Shown: positions 10,412-22,898 of the stretch, piece after piece
How positions within the stretch are numbered: position 1 is the first letter of the stretch
How the letters are laid out: every line of letters begins with the position of its first letter
Assembly: GCA_002105175.1 (NCBI GenBank)
Contig: MCGE01000004.1
Location: 868,001 to 932,000, forward strand
Source of the DNA: Absidia repens
Taxonomy: Eukaryota > Mucoromycota > Mucoromycetes > Mucorales > Cunninghamellaceae
DNA length: 64,000 bases
Direction of reading: 5' to 3'
Notes under the pieces: generated by a model
Database searches by the model: none
What the model was told of the DNA's origin: nothing
Seen by the model: the letters and a program-made list of their open reading frames with translations, nothing else
Made by a program: the position numbers and the translations under genes

Positions 10412-10934
10412 TTTGTTTTGATCTTAGTCACTCATACATTTTTGTTTTTATATGTATCTTTATATTATTAGACCTTTTTTATTATTTTTTATTTACATTG
10501 TTGGACTTTACTGAGTAGAGTCACTATAATAAAGATTATTATCCTTATATCAGTTTTTTTTATTTGTATTTGTTGTGTTCGCTGATGAGAAATATTATAT
10601 GGGTGTTTGTCCCACGCTTTATAAAAGCCAGTTGTAGGACGTTTGTCTCGTTTTGGCCACCTTAGTTTCATTGGTGCCCATACTTTTAAAGCCTAACGGC
10701 TAACAGTGCGTGGGCGGGCTACGGTATTTCAAGTTTTGTGGCTGACAAAAAATCTCCCCCTCTGCTATTTTAATTCTCGGCTTTTTTTCCCTACTATCAA
10801 AACCCACCAATATTATATAATCCTTCACGTCTCATTTAATACTCCATACCCACGCCTACGTCTTCTACCACACACACAATCCCCACAACTCCCCAACCTA
10901 CACATCACATCTAGAAAAAAAAGCCAAAGAATTC
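10412..10934. other. Intergenic, no gene
   Basis: The 3' UTR of the Bim1-like gene is followed by AT- and pyrimidine-rich DNA. No gene is supported; the frame at 10706-11062 overlaps the start of a dispersed repeat. Confidence 0.5.
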
Positions 10935-12000
10935 ACACAAGAAAAGTTCGAATCCCGCCCACGTGGATGTTTATTTTCTTTCCAATTTTTATTATTCGCT
11001 TTCTCTTTCTTTCCGTTTTCTTTCTTCTTCTTCTTCTTCATTTAATTTATTTGAGGTTATAATGGTCTTAGAATAGTGGCAGGATTAGTTTAGAGAGGTT
11101 TTAAGATCAGGGATTACAAGATGCATGGGAAACCCTTTCATTCTGGATCTAGGATTTTGGACCATCATTAGTGAACTTTTTGGAGCCTCCTTTAGCTTAG
11201 CTACTTTTAGTCTGCCCATAATTTGTATATACATTTGAATAAAGTATGTCTCTTTTTACCTCCTTCAATTAAAAATTGCCCATTAGTCTCTTTCATGTCT
11301 AGTTTAATAGATGCTTTTTTTACTGACATCGGTGCTGATTGATTAGTGTTGACAGTATGTCGTGTTTCAGTAAAAGCTATCCATTTGGTATTTTTTTTTA
11401 TATCTTCTACTATACATTATATTAGCTAAAATTTGCACTTGTTGCTTTAGATTAATGTGGACTGTTTTCAGATCTCACTTTGATCTCCCTCATGCTTCCT
11501 CCAAAGGATCGGTCCTTTTATTTGATCACTTGTCACAATGAGACCCTTGCTTTAGTTTTAGTATCTATCATTATGCTACAATACATGTTTTTTTTATTAA
11601 CCATTCTGACTCACCAAATAATAAACAATGTTTGCTATCGTTGCTGTCTTGTGAGTAGCCTATCAGACACCTGCTTCCTAGTTCGCTCATTAAAACAGCT
11701 TCTCTGCTAAATCCAGAACAAGTAACCGGTAGTCCTAGGCAATTCATATACTTTATGGGTCTATTCCTACTCGAGCCTTTATATTAATTAGCCTAAGTCA
11801 TACCATGAGCGTAACTGCCGTCAAATGGTGTTTTCCCTTTCTGCATGACTATCTCCGCCCTCGAGCCATAGTGACTGTTTGGCAGACCTAGTTTACTTGA
11901 TGTTTAAGATAGCCTTTTTTCGTCCAGATCAACTTTTCAACTAAGCCTAGATCATGTCACACGTGCTGCCCCATATATAAATTATTCCCCCTGCCTTCTG
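10935..12000 (+). repeat. Dispersed family (GACTAG core), copy 4
   Basis: Sense copy with the best B-box-like start: GTTCGAATCCCGCC at 10946-10959, running directly into CCACGTGGA. Then follow a polypyrimidine tract, 'ttatttgaggttat', the core 'ggattagtttagagagg', 'gattacaagatgcatggg', 'ccctttcattctggatc' and spaced 'ttcaat'/'ataaa' plus 'atgtct' modules. The last third is diverged and its end is approximate. No protein coding was found. Confidence 0.7.
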
Positions 12001-12653
12001 TCTTACTATCTATTTATACTTGGCCCCCAAGAAGAGAACTAGTGATAGGTTGACGGTTCTAGGTTACTTTCATATGAAATGTAATCTTATTTCTGTTTTC
12101 CATTTTGGCAGGACATACTGTATACATCCCTTTTTTTTTTCTTTGCATAAGTTGGGAGTGTCAGGGAAAAAAATATGCTCCATGAACGAGCCAGTTTTAA
12201 AACGCCGCCGCGTAACCATTGCCATTATGCCTTCAAAATAACAGTATTGTTGTGTAAAAAATTGTTGCAATTGTTACGTTATTGCTTTGAATCTCATTCA
12301 CAATACAAATGCCTGAGTATCTAAGATCCTTGTGAATTAATGAATACTATCACAAAGTCGTCGAAACCGGTATAATAATATCATATCTTACAACACCTTA
12401 GTTACCACCAAATCCAAAAAAAGAAAAAGTGATAATGATAAAAATGTGCTGCACACAATCATGTTTCGTTTGAAGATATTTGTAAATTTATTGAATACAG
12501 AATAATAATAAGAAGTGGGAAAATAATATTTGTTGAAGACTATAACTAATCTTATATTTAAAGAAGGCACTAAAGTGGGTTTTCTAACGACATAAAAAAA
12601 AAAAACCACGGCATAATGGGGTATACGTGCAGGGGATAAAGGGAATGACTAAA
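12001..12653. other. Intergenic; 3' side of GEP4
   Basis: No gene is supported. The frame at 12020-12241 shows no domain. On the minus strand AATAAA at 12487-12492 lies about 165 nt past the GEP4 stop and is its likely poly(A) signal. Confidence 0.5.
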
Positions 12654-13727
12654 TCAATCTTTTGATTTATTTGTATAAAAAGGATGAGGGGAGGGTTTGA
12701 TATCTAAATGATGAAGCATTTTGATGAGCTGATGCTCCATGCGCCGTATCTACAGTATATAATATTGTATTAGCGTTTCTGTTTTTGATCTAATCATACA
12801 GCCATAGATATACACTTACCAAAATTGCCGGTTTATTGTCGCCTTTTTCAGTTATCACTTGTTTGGTCCAGATTGTCAGGTTGCCATTCAAATTGCCGTA
12901 CATCACATCGGTTAACACGCGGTCACCCACAAACGCAATTTGGCCATGAGGTATTTGAAGATGTTTTGTTAAGGCATCACCACCTGACGGCTTTTTTTGA
13001 GTATGTCTCAACACATGAACGCCTAGGAATCAAATTCATATAACAGCAATCAATAAGTATATACACATAATGCAAACGTTATTTTATTTATCATACTTAC
13101 CTAATGATTGTTCCAATGCTTGCGCCTGTATTGACAAGAAAAAGAAGAAAAAAAAAAGAATTTAGTATGTTCCATCCAGCCACCATTATTGAATATTTTC
13201 CGCCGCATTGCAAATATACTTATCTTTTCCATCCTTGTCATCCAACGTTCCGGCAGAATTTGACACAATGACTACTTTATCTTGACCAAATGCTTCTTTG
13301 CAGCGATCCCAGGATTCCTATTGAGTAGAGGAGATATTCAGTATATAGCCTACTACCTACCTATGAAGCGCACCACCGCCAACACGTGTTCCAACACATT
13401 CCACCATATAGCCTTTCTTTCTCTCTTGCTTTTTATTTTTTATTTACCTTGAAAGGAGGATGAATAGTAGATACATATGGCGCGGTCAAGCAGTTGTCTT
13501 TGTCGTATGCCATTGCCTTGATGCCGTGTTTCTTGAGTGATTCCATTGGTATTTCACGGATATCTATAATAAACCCAAACATTCAAATAAATTGAGTACG
13601 TGCCGTTGCATTGTAAATCAAATCAAGTTTACCTACCATTCACAATAATATGTGGCATGGCTAAGCTTGGGCTGGCGATGAGCCGAAAGGCGTTAAGGAT
13701 GCCGGAGAAGTTGAAGTTTTGTACCAT
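12654..13727 (-). CDS. GEP4: Mitochondrial phosphatidylglycerophosphate phosphatase, Gep4 type (one exon junction off by 1 nt)
   Basis: HAD-family phosphatase that removes phosphate from phosphatidylglycerophosphate in cardiolipin synthesis at the mitochondrial inner membrane (family knowledge). Six exons: 13637-13727, 13448-13563, 13220-13317, 13101-13125, 12820-13022, 12654-12749, about 209 residues. Seen in order: an N-terminal N-F-S-G-I-L-N-A-F-R segment; motif I DKDNC with the nucleophile Asp; SNSAG (motif II); KKP (motif III Lys); GDRVLTDVM (motif IV). Length is near that of yeast Gep4 (185). Oddity: exon 3 ends at the only GT donor (13219-13218) with two spare bases, while exon 4, only 25 nt, needs phase 0. 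One more G at the junction would restore the frame. So either a base is missing, the donor is non-canonical, or the gene is damaged. The other four junctions close. Confidence 0.87.
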
Positions 13728-14389
13728 GTTGTGATCAAGTAATAAGAACCCTCCAAAAAAAAAGAAAAGCGCCCATATTTTTAAAAACCGATCGGGAATC
13801 CAATTCACTGGACAAGAATTATTTTACACTCCCAAGACCAAAAAAGAGTAAAAGAAAAAAGGTCTTTTGGGTACCAGAGGGGCTGCTGTTATTTCTTAAA
13901 AGTAGGTTTCGATGGGATGGGATTTTACACTTTAGTGGGGGATACATCGACTGGGGAAAATTTTGTGTGGTTGTGTGGTCGGGTTGTGTGGGGAGGGAAC
14001 GGGAGGGGACGAGAAATTTACTGGGGGGGAATTGATGACTACGCCATTGCATGCCTTCAGAGCTTTAGTGATTTTTATTTGGGGTGTTAAAAGGGGAGAG
14101 AAGGTTATTTTATCATTATTATGCCATACGTAATAAATGTAATGAACTGATGTATACAGTATGTGTCGTCAAGCGAAGAGACATGGCATAAATTCATTAA
14201 TTTTGATTGGTCGAGCAACAACATCCGTACATTTCATATTAAATGATCTAGGATTGGCAGCCAGTCGGTTGGACTTCGAGGTATATGAGCAAAGTGGGCA
14301 AGGTGGGTGAACTAGAAAGCGAGTGCTCGATAAGGCGCTTACAAAAGATCAACAATAATAACATTTTCACTACCATATGTGTCATCTAG
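13728..14389. other. Intergenic upstream of GEP4
   Basis: Holds the presumed GEP4 promoter. The frame at 13819-14052 is biased (Pro/Ser/Thr) without a recognisable domain. No gene is supported. Confidence 0.45.
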
Positions 14390-15115
14390 TAGAAAGGAAT
14401 ATTTTGTTGAAGTATATTGATATGTAATAAATTAAAGACGAAAGGTTCATTGTTACAAGAGATCAAATGGACGTAGTATGCGGGAGGATAACAGGGAAAC
14501 TAATGGATGTTCAGGGGAATGATCGGCTCTAATCTAAAGGTGAGATCGCAAAATGGTATCAAATATATTGCACAATACGTAATAGTGACTGGGGGCCATT
14601 TGTTATTGAAGCACAACAACAGCCTACAGTAATCAAAATGGGTGATGGTAGTAAAAAAAAGGATCTATTGCACAAGACATGAGAGAACTTATGAGACATT
14701 TTTCATTGAAGCATGTAAAAAAGGACATATTTTATTGATATGTTGATAGAAACTATGACAAACTAACACTTCACTAAGCTAATGACGGCTCCAAAAAGCC
14801 AGCTAATGGTGATCCTAAATCTTGAGATTCAAAATGAAAGAGTTCCCCCATGCATGTTGTAATCCCTGAGCTGAAACCCCGTCTAAACTATTCCTGACGC
14901 TTATCTAAGACTACCATAAACCCTCCCCCCCAAAAAAAATTAAATGGTGAAGAAAAAAAGCAAGCAAAAAAGAGAGCGTAAAAAATCAAGTGGGATCAAA
15001 TAAAAAATCAACTGGACGGAATTTGAATTGTTTTTTGTAATGGCCTGTGGTGTAGGGGATCGAACACTGACCCATCTGACCGCCAGCTTATGAAAGAAGG
15101 TCAATAATCTAATAT
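14390..15115 (-). repeat. Dispersed family (GACTAG core), copy 5, with B-box
   Basis: Minus-strand copy. Its head near 15050-15110 reads on the minus strand as GCTGGCGGTCAGATGGG, then GTGTTCGATCCCC (B-box-like, plus-strand 15055-15065), then 'caattcaaattccgtcca', the usual family start. The core and the 'ccctttcattttgaatc' block follow at 14820-14900, and 'attttattgatatg'/'tcattgaagcatg' modules run down to about 14400. This copy gives the strongest hint of a tRNA-derived head. Confidence 0.7.
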
Positions 15116-16466
15116 AGGACAAAGAGAAGAATTTGTCACGCTAAATCATAATAATAGTTAAAAAGCATATATTTAGAGTATCATCAAATTTACTCAGGAA
15201 CCCTAGGAATTTATATTGACAGGTGGGACAATCGTAACACCAAGCACAACATAATATGAGTGGACTAATAGCACTACCTGATACAAGCACCCTTTTTCTT
15301 ATAAATAACGGAATGGTCAGTACGTAATAAACCATATCACAAATCTCGTACTCATGTAGTCAATACAATCTTTCTTACGAAATATTATAGTCTTCACTTG
15401 ACTAGACATATTGTATACATCTGTTCATTGTTATATTACGTACGGCATAATAATGATAATAAAAAAACCCCATAAATTCCCCGCCCCCCAAACCAAAATC
15501 ACAAAAGCACTGATGAGATGCCATCGTAGCGCGAAATGACAGAGTCATCAATCCCCACACTGACAATCACCACTCTGAATTTCTCGTCCCCTCCCCTCCC
15601 CTCCTCATCACACAATCACACACACAAAAGCGCCAGTCGAGGTATCCCCCACTAAGTGTAAAACGTGATGAGTGTCCAATCTGATGCCATCGAAACCAGC
15701 ATTCAACAAAAATAAAAATCCAATAGATTTTTTTTTTTTTTTTGTTCATTGCAATGTTGGAATGCTTAAATCCCGTAAGATTCTTTATTTTTTGAATTTG
15801 GGAGGGCAAAATGAGATTGACCCGAGACTTGCCCCTGTATGTCAAAATAAAAAGGGATCCAGTCAAATGAGGTAATATAATCAACTATGCTGCATTTTAC
15901 AAGCTTCTTATTGATGAATTGTAATGTATATCACTAAAAGTAGATCCACTCATTTATCCACTAGCCTGTCACTGGTATTATGTCTTTGAAGAGAGATAAG
16001 CGAAATAATAGTTAGTAAGTAGTTCAAGTTCATTTAATGTGCGCACTGACGGATTCAAATATATTTGTTCAATATGGTCTATAAAATATTAGTAGATGTA
16101 CTGTATAAATAGATAAATCTATGTGTTTGCCATTATTGTGCCTGAATGGTCGCCAAAAGTTTACATCACCGTGTTTCCTATTCATTTATCATAAAAGCAC
16201 CATAGAAATACAAGGTGCAAACGACGGAGGGCATTGAACATATGAACTACTCTAAAGATATATATAACTAGAAAGCATACAGAAGAAGAACAGAGAAATC
16301 AATGGAATAACTTTATAGAGCCAAGCTAAAAGAAAATAATGTAGAGATTGCTTAAATAGGGACGGCGGCATTTTGGGTTTTGTGACGCTGGATTTGATTT
16401 TTAAAAACGCACAAAAACAAAAAATTTCTTTTTGAGTTCCTGCTTTCTTTCCTAAATATTACCGCC
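15116..16466. other. Intergenic upstream of the RBM26-like gene
   Basis: AT-rich DNA with no supported gene. The frames at 15141-15335, 15567-15884 and 15672-15875 have no recognisable motifs. The proximal 100-200 bp should hold the promoter of the next gene. Confidence 0.45.
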
Positions 16467-18636
16467 ATGCTTTTTTCAACAGAGGAAGCCAAATATTTGA
16501 AAACGTATCTCGGTGATGTTGTAGCTTCAGAGTAAGTATATACAGAGTATAATGTATATATATTTATAATACATTTTTACCTTGACTTCATAATGCTTGT
16601 CACAATACACCTGTCTCCTTGTTTTAGTTTTCTAACCTTTTTGTCGTTTTTTTCTTGTCATGCAAATTAGATCCGATGCCGATCCTCAAGTATTGGCCGA
16701 ATTCATGTATGCTTTATTACAATCAGATGCCCCTCGGGAAGTTCTTCTTGCTCGTTGCAACGAAGAATTATCTGTTTTTTTGGAAGATAGTAAGTTGCCT
16801 TAATCCATTTCTATCCTATTGGTGAACCCACTAATACTCACTTTTTTTTTGTTGCTGTAGAAACAAATGATATTGTAAAGCGTGTCTTTTCTGCTTTGGA
16901 TGACAAATCATATCTACCCAAGGAATCTCAGCTTGCACCTGACACTTCTTCTTCACTCTCAGAAACAACAACAGCAACAAAACCTGACACAAGCGCCCAA
17001 TCAGCAACATCAAGGTCGTACCGGGAAGACGACGAAGACGAAGACGACGAAGACGACGATACAAACTTCAAACGACGTTCATATAAGTCAAACACAGCGC
17101 CAGCAGAAGCAATCAATAGCAGTACGGGTCACTCACAAAAACGCTCCTTCCAAGCTGATGATGGATCTGAAAGGGGCCCTACGACAAAGTCTTCACGACA
17201 AGAATCACCCTATGGTCAACACAGCTCGCTTCAAAGACTGGATGGCAATCGAAGGCCAAAGAAACGGTGTTTTGATTATGATAGTAAGTACAAATATTTG
17301 ATATATAATGTATTATCAGCGAAGAAAAATAAACGTCTGATTGACACATGTATCATTTTTTCTTTACCTCCATTTAGGAAAAGGCTATTGCACGCGCGGC
17401 GATTCGTGTCCCTACGAACATGGTGACGATCATTTAGTCATGGAAGCGAACGAAAATGGTGTGTTGGAATCGGTTAACAACAACAATAGAACATTCGGCG
17501 GTCCGATCAGAACCAGGGGTCGAGGTGGTGGATTCGTTGGAGGACGCGGAGGCAAAGATCGATCTGGCAGCAGCAACAGCAACAACAAGCAAGAGGACGT
17601 TCCCTACACAAGTCGATGTACGCCATACAGCACCAAAATAGTTGTAGAAAATATACCTCAAGACCATTGCAACATTGATTCTGTAACGGAGTTCTTTGGA
17701 AAATTTGGCAAACTGGTCAATCTATCGGTCCAGGCGGATGTATCACGGGCATTTTTACAATATGCAACTCATCATGAAGCTTTGGCGGCTTATCAATCGC
17801 CTGCGGTTATATTCAACAATCGATTTGTCAAAGTATTCTGGCAAAAGGTGGATCAAGAGGAAGAACGAAAGGAATTTATGGAGCAACAGCGACTGGCATC
17901 TTTACCCGACCCTGAAGCAATCAAGGCGAAAGCAGCACAATTGGCCAAGGAAAAGGAAGAACGACAAAAGAGACTACAAGAAAATATGAAGAAAGTACTG
18001 GAGGTCCAAAAACAAAAGCAACAGTTGATGGAAAAGCAAATCGAAGAACACAAGATTCTCTTGGAACGACTGAAACAAGCTCCACCAGGTAGTAAGGAAC
18101 GGGAAGATATCATGTCAGCAATCAACCATGTATCTACTTTAATCAACTCCAACAATGCACCAGCGACGACGGCAGGCCCATCATCTAATACAGCGACCCA
18201 TCATTCATCATCATTATCGCCCTCCTCTCAACAATCTGTAGAAAAACCAATCCCACCAACTACTACTACTACTCTGGATGCAAAGAAAGCGGAAATGGAA
18301 AAATTGAAAGCAAAATTGGCTAGTTTGGAAGCGGTATGAACAGAAAAGAGGGAGAATGCTTTACTGCGTCCAGCAACCATTTCAACAGCAGCAATTGGTA
18401 CTAACTTTTTTTTTTTAATTCAGGCAAAGTCATCTTTCTCTCATTCTTATCGTGGTGGTCATGGTGGTATGAATACATGGTCATCTCGTGGGGCAAGATC
18501 ATTTTCAATAGACAATCGGAAAAAGACAACAATTCCAGGAACGACTGCCAGCCAAGAAAACAACATCAATGAAGATCCACCAAACACAGAAATCGGGGAA
18601 GGATCTGAAGCTGTGGTGGAACCCAAGGAAACATAG
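16467..18636 (+). CDS. RBM26/RBM27-like protein (PWI-like, CCCH zinc finger, RRM)
   Basis: Nuclear RNA-binding protein; relatives (human RBM26/27, fission yeast Rmn1) act with Mtr4-type helicase complexes in nuclear RNA surveillance and polyadenylated RNA turnover (family knowledge). Five exons: 16467-16531, 16671-16789, 16861-17283, 17378-18333, 18424-18636; all phases close, giving 591 residues. An N-terminal PWI-like helical domain covers about 1-80. An acidic Glu/Asp/Ser-rich stretch follows to about 130. The CCCH finger (C-x8-C-x5-C-x3-H, around KGYCTRGDSCPYEH) is split by the third intron near residue 203. An RRM spans about 295-370 (TKIVVENIP, then RAFLQYAT). A Lys/Glu/Gln-rich coiled coil covers about 380-460, and a Ser/Thr-rich tail with an RGG-like SYRGGHGGM patch ends the protein. 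Poly(A) signal 18756-18761. Confidence 0.9.
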
Positions 18637-19490
18637 TTTAGATTTACCCATTAGTATTATTAGTATAATTAGTATTAGCATTATTATCACGTAGCTTACT
18701 TATTTACATAACTAGCCTACCCATTTTTTGATATCAATGCTTTATTTGTGATCACAATAAAACCTATCCTATTTTATCATCAATATTATCATATTATTAT
18801 TATAATTGTTATTGTTAATTGATGCCTGAAACTTTAGCTTTACTTTTTAGTTTTGCTTGATAGATTGTCGGGTATTCAACGAGTGTTTCAGGAAATTGAT
18901 ATGTACAACATTTTAATCTTGTAGAGAATAGGATACAATTCACGTGAGGGATCATATTCACATGAGCAAATCATTTGGATAGGAAAAAATGAAATAGAAC
19001 GTGGACCCTAGATCATGAAAAGTCCCAGGAGAATAGTATAGGAAACGTTATCATCTACTCGATATGTACATTCTTAATCACGCCACTTGGAGTTTACCAG
19101 TACAATAGCATTGCGTTAAAAATGTTGTTAAACAACCCAGCGGCGTAAAAAATAATTCACACTGTCGATCAAAGAAAAAAAAACCTGTAGATCCTACTTT
19201 AATCTAATCCTGATTGGCTTTAGAGTATGATTGTTTACAAAATATCCCACATGGCATTTTGGCTCCTTCTCCCCTTCCTTTTTTTTTTTTTAAATCACAT
19301 TGATCTCCTTATTATACTTGTCTCCTTTCTATCGAAAAAAGAACTACAAGAAAGGTGATACATGCAAAAAGAAAACATGAAAGGACGTTGTGATGTTGAT
19401 ATTGCCGTTATATTCCCCATGGAATAACAAAAGATTCAACTGACTTTTACATATATATATATGTATATATTTATTTTTACAGTCCCGGTA
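18637..19490. other. Intergenic, no clear gene
   Basis: The 3' UTR of the RBM26-like gene and AT-rich DNA. The stretch at 19225-19350 is open on the plus strand from an ATG but could not be joined in phase to the small gene at 19491, so no exon is called. Confidence 0.45.
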
Positions 19491-19838
19491 ATGATTCATG
19501 ATGCATTAAAAAGACAGAGTAGATTTATGCAGGATTTCATTTATGCTGTGATGTCGGCAGTGTTACGCGAAAGCACCCCAATCATCAACTTATTGAGGTA
19601 CATTCTTTATATATCGCCTTTTATATCATACCGATTGAGCATGGCCAAAATCCCGGATTATGTCCGTAACATTTTTACCTTTTTCTCTCACTAATTATGA
19701 CTCCAGTTTATCAATCTTACATGTAGAATCCTTTTAGTTTATTTCTTTAGGACTCTCCCCTTTCCTCATATGATAAATCGGAAAAAAAATTCATTTACCC
19801 CTGAATTCCTGTCGGAAGTTGAATCTGTCAAATGGTAG
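19491..19838 (+). CDS. Possible small two-exon gene, 64 residues
   Basis: Exons 19491-19597 and 19751-19838 join across a GT..AG intron (donor GGTACAT, acceptor TTTCTTTAG). The phase closes (Leu-Arg-Thr across the junction) and a 64-residue frame results, starting M-I-H-D-A-L-K-R and ending S-V-K-W. A TTTTTACAG acceptor-like site lies 11 nt before the ATG. So this may be the last two exons of a longer gene, or the ATG may follow a 5'-UTR intron. The composition is mixed helix-forming, unlike the shadow frames nearby. I do not recognise the family. The evidence is only open frame plus splice phase. Confidence 0.4.
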
Positions 19839-20545
19839 GAAACGTGTTTGATTTTTGATGTAAGGGACACTCGACCATAGAAGCTACGGTACCAAAAAGA
19901 AACGAGGTAGACAATCACAATGGGTTTGTGTTGTTTCCTTTTCTTTTATGAGATATACAATTTGTGTAGTTATTATAGTAAAGTCTATGACGACGTGATG
20001 AACCGAGAATGGAGAAATAAATGACAGATGATCATTTTGTTTCTCCTCTTCAATAAAATATCATATTATTCACGCAGAAATATAAATGTATTGAAATAAT
20101 TATGCACGGACAAGAATTATATATTCTTTCATTATTGAAAGAGAGAGGGAAAAGAAGGAGACGTGACTGAAATCCTTGGCTTCCGGGAAAAAAATAAAAA
20201 TCTCGGCTGCCCCCAAATAATTTTTGTGAGCAAACGGCGATCATTTCTCGAACCAAATATGGTATGCCAAAAAATCGGGAACGTTTTAAGAAAGTGAAAG
20301 AATTTCCACACCCTCACGTTTTTTTTTTCTTTTTTTTTTTTTTTTTCAAGGAAAGAAAAAACAAGCACGTTTTAGTTTCCATTCGCAAATGCAGGGTGAG
20401 CGTTGCATGCCACGTTTTTTTTCTTGATTGAAAAAGTTTGTGTTTGATATTTTTAGAGTGTAAAGAGAACGACGGTAAGCCATTTCGTTTTCTTAACCTA
20501 CCGAAGCCAGACGCATGTGATTTAAACTCCGTCCTGCCGATGCGT
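19839..20545. other. Intergenic, promoter side of the Nrg1-like gene
   Basis: No gene is supported. It contains A/T tracts, among them a T-rich block near 20320-20346. Confidence 0.45.
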
Positions 20546-20553
20546 TTATAAAA
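20546..20553 (+). promoter_or_regulatory. TATA box of the Nrg1-like gene
   Basis: TTATAAAA sits 115 nt before the start codon at 20668, followed by a pyrimidine-rich stretch where transcription could begin. This is the most TATA-like site in the region. Confidence 0.5.
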
Positions 20554-20667
20554 ACCTGTTCATGAATTTTTGTTTCTTCGCTTTTCTTTCGTCTAATTTT
20601 TTTTTTTTTTTTGCTCTGTCTCTCTTCTTTTTTATTTTTATTTTTTTTATTTACATCTACCTTAATA

Positions 20668-21762
20668 ATGTATTCTGATTCTGCTTTATCTGTAAAAGAT
20701 GCTACTGGTCGACATATCAGCCTATTGAATGATTATCATCAGCAACAGCAGTATCAATCAAAAAGACAAGAACAACCGTCTTCTACTTCCTCTTTTAATG
20801 GAAAAAGAAAGTACCACTGTATTGAACCTGGTTGCAATAAAAGTTTTACTACAAGGTAAGAAAAGGAATATAGGTGACAATGAGCGAATAACTGATATAT
20901 TGATTTTATATTTGCATTAAATTATAGTGGGCACCTCGCAAGACACCATCGAATCCATTCAGGTGAAAAGAACTTCCATTGCCATCATCCTGGTTGCCCA
21001 TCCCGATTTTCTCGTCAAGACAACATGATGCAGCATTATAGAACCCATCTTTCACCAAAGTCACGCCGTCATCAACAGCAGCAACCAAAAACCAAATCAA
21101 TCAATACCAAGGAGCAGCATCCACAATTACATTGTCATACTTTGATTGGATCAGAAACAACCACAGAGATCCATCCACTGATAGATACAAAGACTGCCAA
21201 TACAAGGATGGACGACCCACATGCCACCACCAGATCTCGTCGTGCTTCTACAATGCCATCTTCCTTCCACCCTTATCAACCTTTATTATTACCTTCTTCT
21301 GGAAAGACTTATGCCAAAGATCAAAACCAACATCAATTGTCGTCAAATGCACCTATTCTTTCTCCAACAAGGGCCCGACACCATTATCATTATACTACTT
21401 CGGCTCCACGTCCTTTGATTCAACCATTATCGACCTTGGTAAAGCCTCTTCCTATGGAACCTGAATCGGCGGCCAGTCCTACCATCTCAGCGAGCAGATA
21501 TTCTCAGCCTTATCAATTGTCTCGTCGACCTCAACGTGCCCATTCTGCTTCATCCACGTCGTCTTCATCATCGTCTTTTTTATCTCCACGCTCACCATCC
21601 CTGTCCCCACCGCCTCCACTGATCGACCAAACAGACGTCATTTATCCCAAGAACTTTATTCAGCTACCTCCTCTTCAACAAGAAACGAATATGAATACCC
21701 ATGGACAGCACCATAAGGATGGTGTATCGGATCTGGTGCATACTGTTAGCATTTTCGGGTGA
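20668..21762 (+). CDS. C2H2 zinc-finger transcription factor, Nrg1-like
   Basis: Two exons (20668-20855, 20928-21762) give 340 residues. Two adjacent fingers, both C-x4-C-x12-H-x3-H, lie at about residues 50-105: KYHCIEPGC...FTTSGHLARHHRIH, linker SGEKNFH, then CHHPGC...FSRQDNMMQHYRTH. The FTTSGHLARH and FSRxDNxxQHYRTH words are those of the yeast Nrg1/Nrg2 repressor fingers (glucose and alkaline stress repression), so it likely binds DNA as a repressor in the nucleus. The intron splits the first finger after Thr-Thr-Ser. The rest is low-complexity: Gln-rich before the fingers, then Ser/Pro/His/Gln-rich with a run of Ser near 285-295. The ATG was chosen because the frame upstream has none. 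Poly(A) signal 22139-22144. Target genes cannot be told from the window. Confidence 0.85.
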
Positions 21763-22898
21763 TGATTCCAACAAAAAAAACAAAACTCCCTTCAATCATC
21801 CCTATTTTTTTTGGAACTGGCTTACTCCTTTGTGTACCCACTATCTATCTTTTATTTCCCCTCTCCCCTCTCCCCCCTCCAACTTTTTTCTTAGATTACA
21901 TTGTATGTATTTTCCTGACATTCGTTTTTTCTTTATCCCAATCATGACATATTTTCCTTTTTTTTTTTTTTTTTTTTGAACCACTATGCACATTCACAGA
22001 TACATTTTTTTTATACATGTCATATAGATTATTCCTCCCTTTTTGTATATTCGATCAACTACTCTATTGTTTTTTCCCAGTGTAATTATAATTCTTATTA
22101 TAGACAACCCCCTTTTATATGTATGCTTTTTTTTTATGAATAAAAATCATTTACATTCAACATTAATATGGTCTCCCTTATTATATCTATACGACTTGTC
22201 TGTGAAAATCTGTGAAGAGGGGTGAGGGGTTATATTGACAAATGTTGGTTTTTTTTTTGAGCTTGGACTTCCAGACTTGTTTTACCCTTACATCACCCTT
22301 TATATATCTTAACGATTCCTTTAGTCATCGCCACCATGTACATAATTACTATAAACCCCATCATAATCATCATCATCATCATTAAAACCACTCGCATCAT
22401 CACTAATAATTTTTGTTTATACCGGCAACATTTACACGATCATGTCCTTTTAAGGAAAAAAAAGAATACACAGCCTGTGTAGTGTTTGTTTTTGAATGGG
22501 CGTAAATTCATCGTCGAGTCGTTGAGATGAAGATTGTTTTGTCATTAAGGCCCCTTTTTGTGAGACAATAACAAAGACCCAAACCTATTTGTTCAACGGG
22601 AACACAAATAAAGGAGACAAAAAAAAAAGGAAGAGAGGGAGTCAGGATAAAAAAAAAAGGGTGAAATGTAGGATCATTTGGTACACCTATTTTGTTTTGG
22701 AGTCACATCACCATAAACCCCCCCATCATCATCATTCATTCATTCTAAGCATAAACAACAATTGATCAAGGTGATTCAAATATTTTATTGAAAAAGAAGA
22801 TTCTAAATTTCCCCATGGGTTTCAATATTATATAAAAAAAGGAAATAAAATGACGATTACATTCAAACTAAAATCAAAAAAGGCCATGAGAAACCAAG
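21763..22898. other. Convergent 3' regions
   Basis: Between the plus-strand zinc-finger gene and the minus-strand Gyp1-like gene. It carries poly(A) signals for both (22139-22144 plus; 22784-22789 minus) and T-rich tracts, but no gene. Confidence 0.55.

Noticed and set aside
10946..10959. Independent tRNA gene at the GTTCGAATCCCGCC motif.
   Set aside because: No acceptor, D-arm or anticodon stem can be formed around it. It recurs in the dispersed repeat copies and is treated as a B-box-like head.
12020..12241. 73-codon frame with a basic start (M-A-P-K-K-R-T).
   Set aside because: No homology seen, internal poly-Phe from a T tract, and no splice or poly(A) support.
16831..17116. Minus-strand Ser/Arg-rich frames opposite the RBM26-like acidic exon.
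   Set aside because: Shadows of the GAC/GAA repeats of the sense exon.
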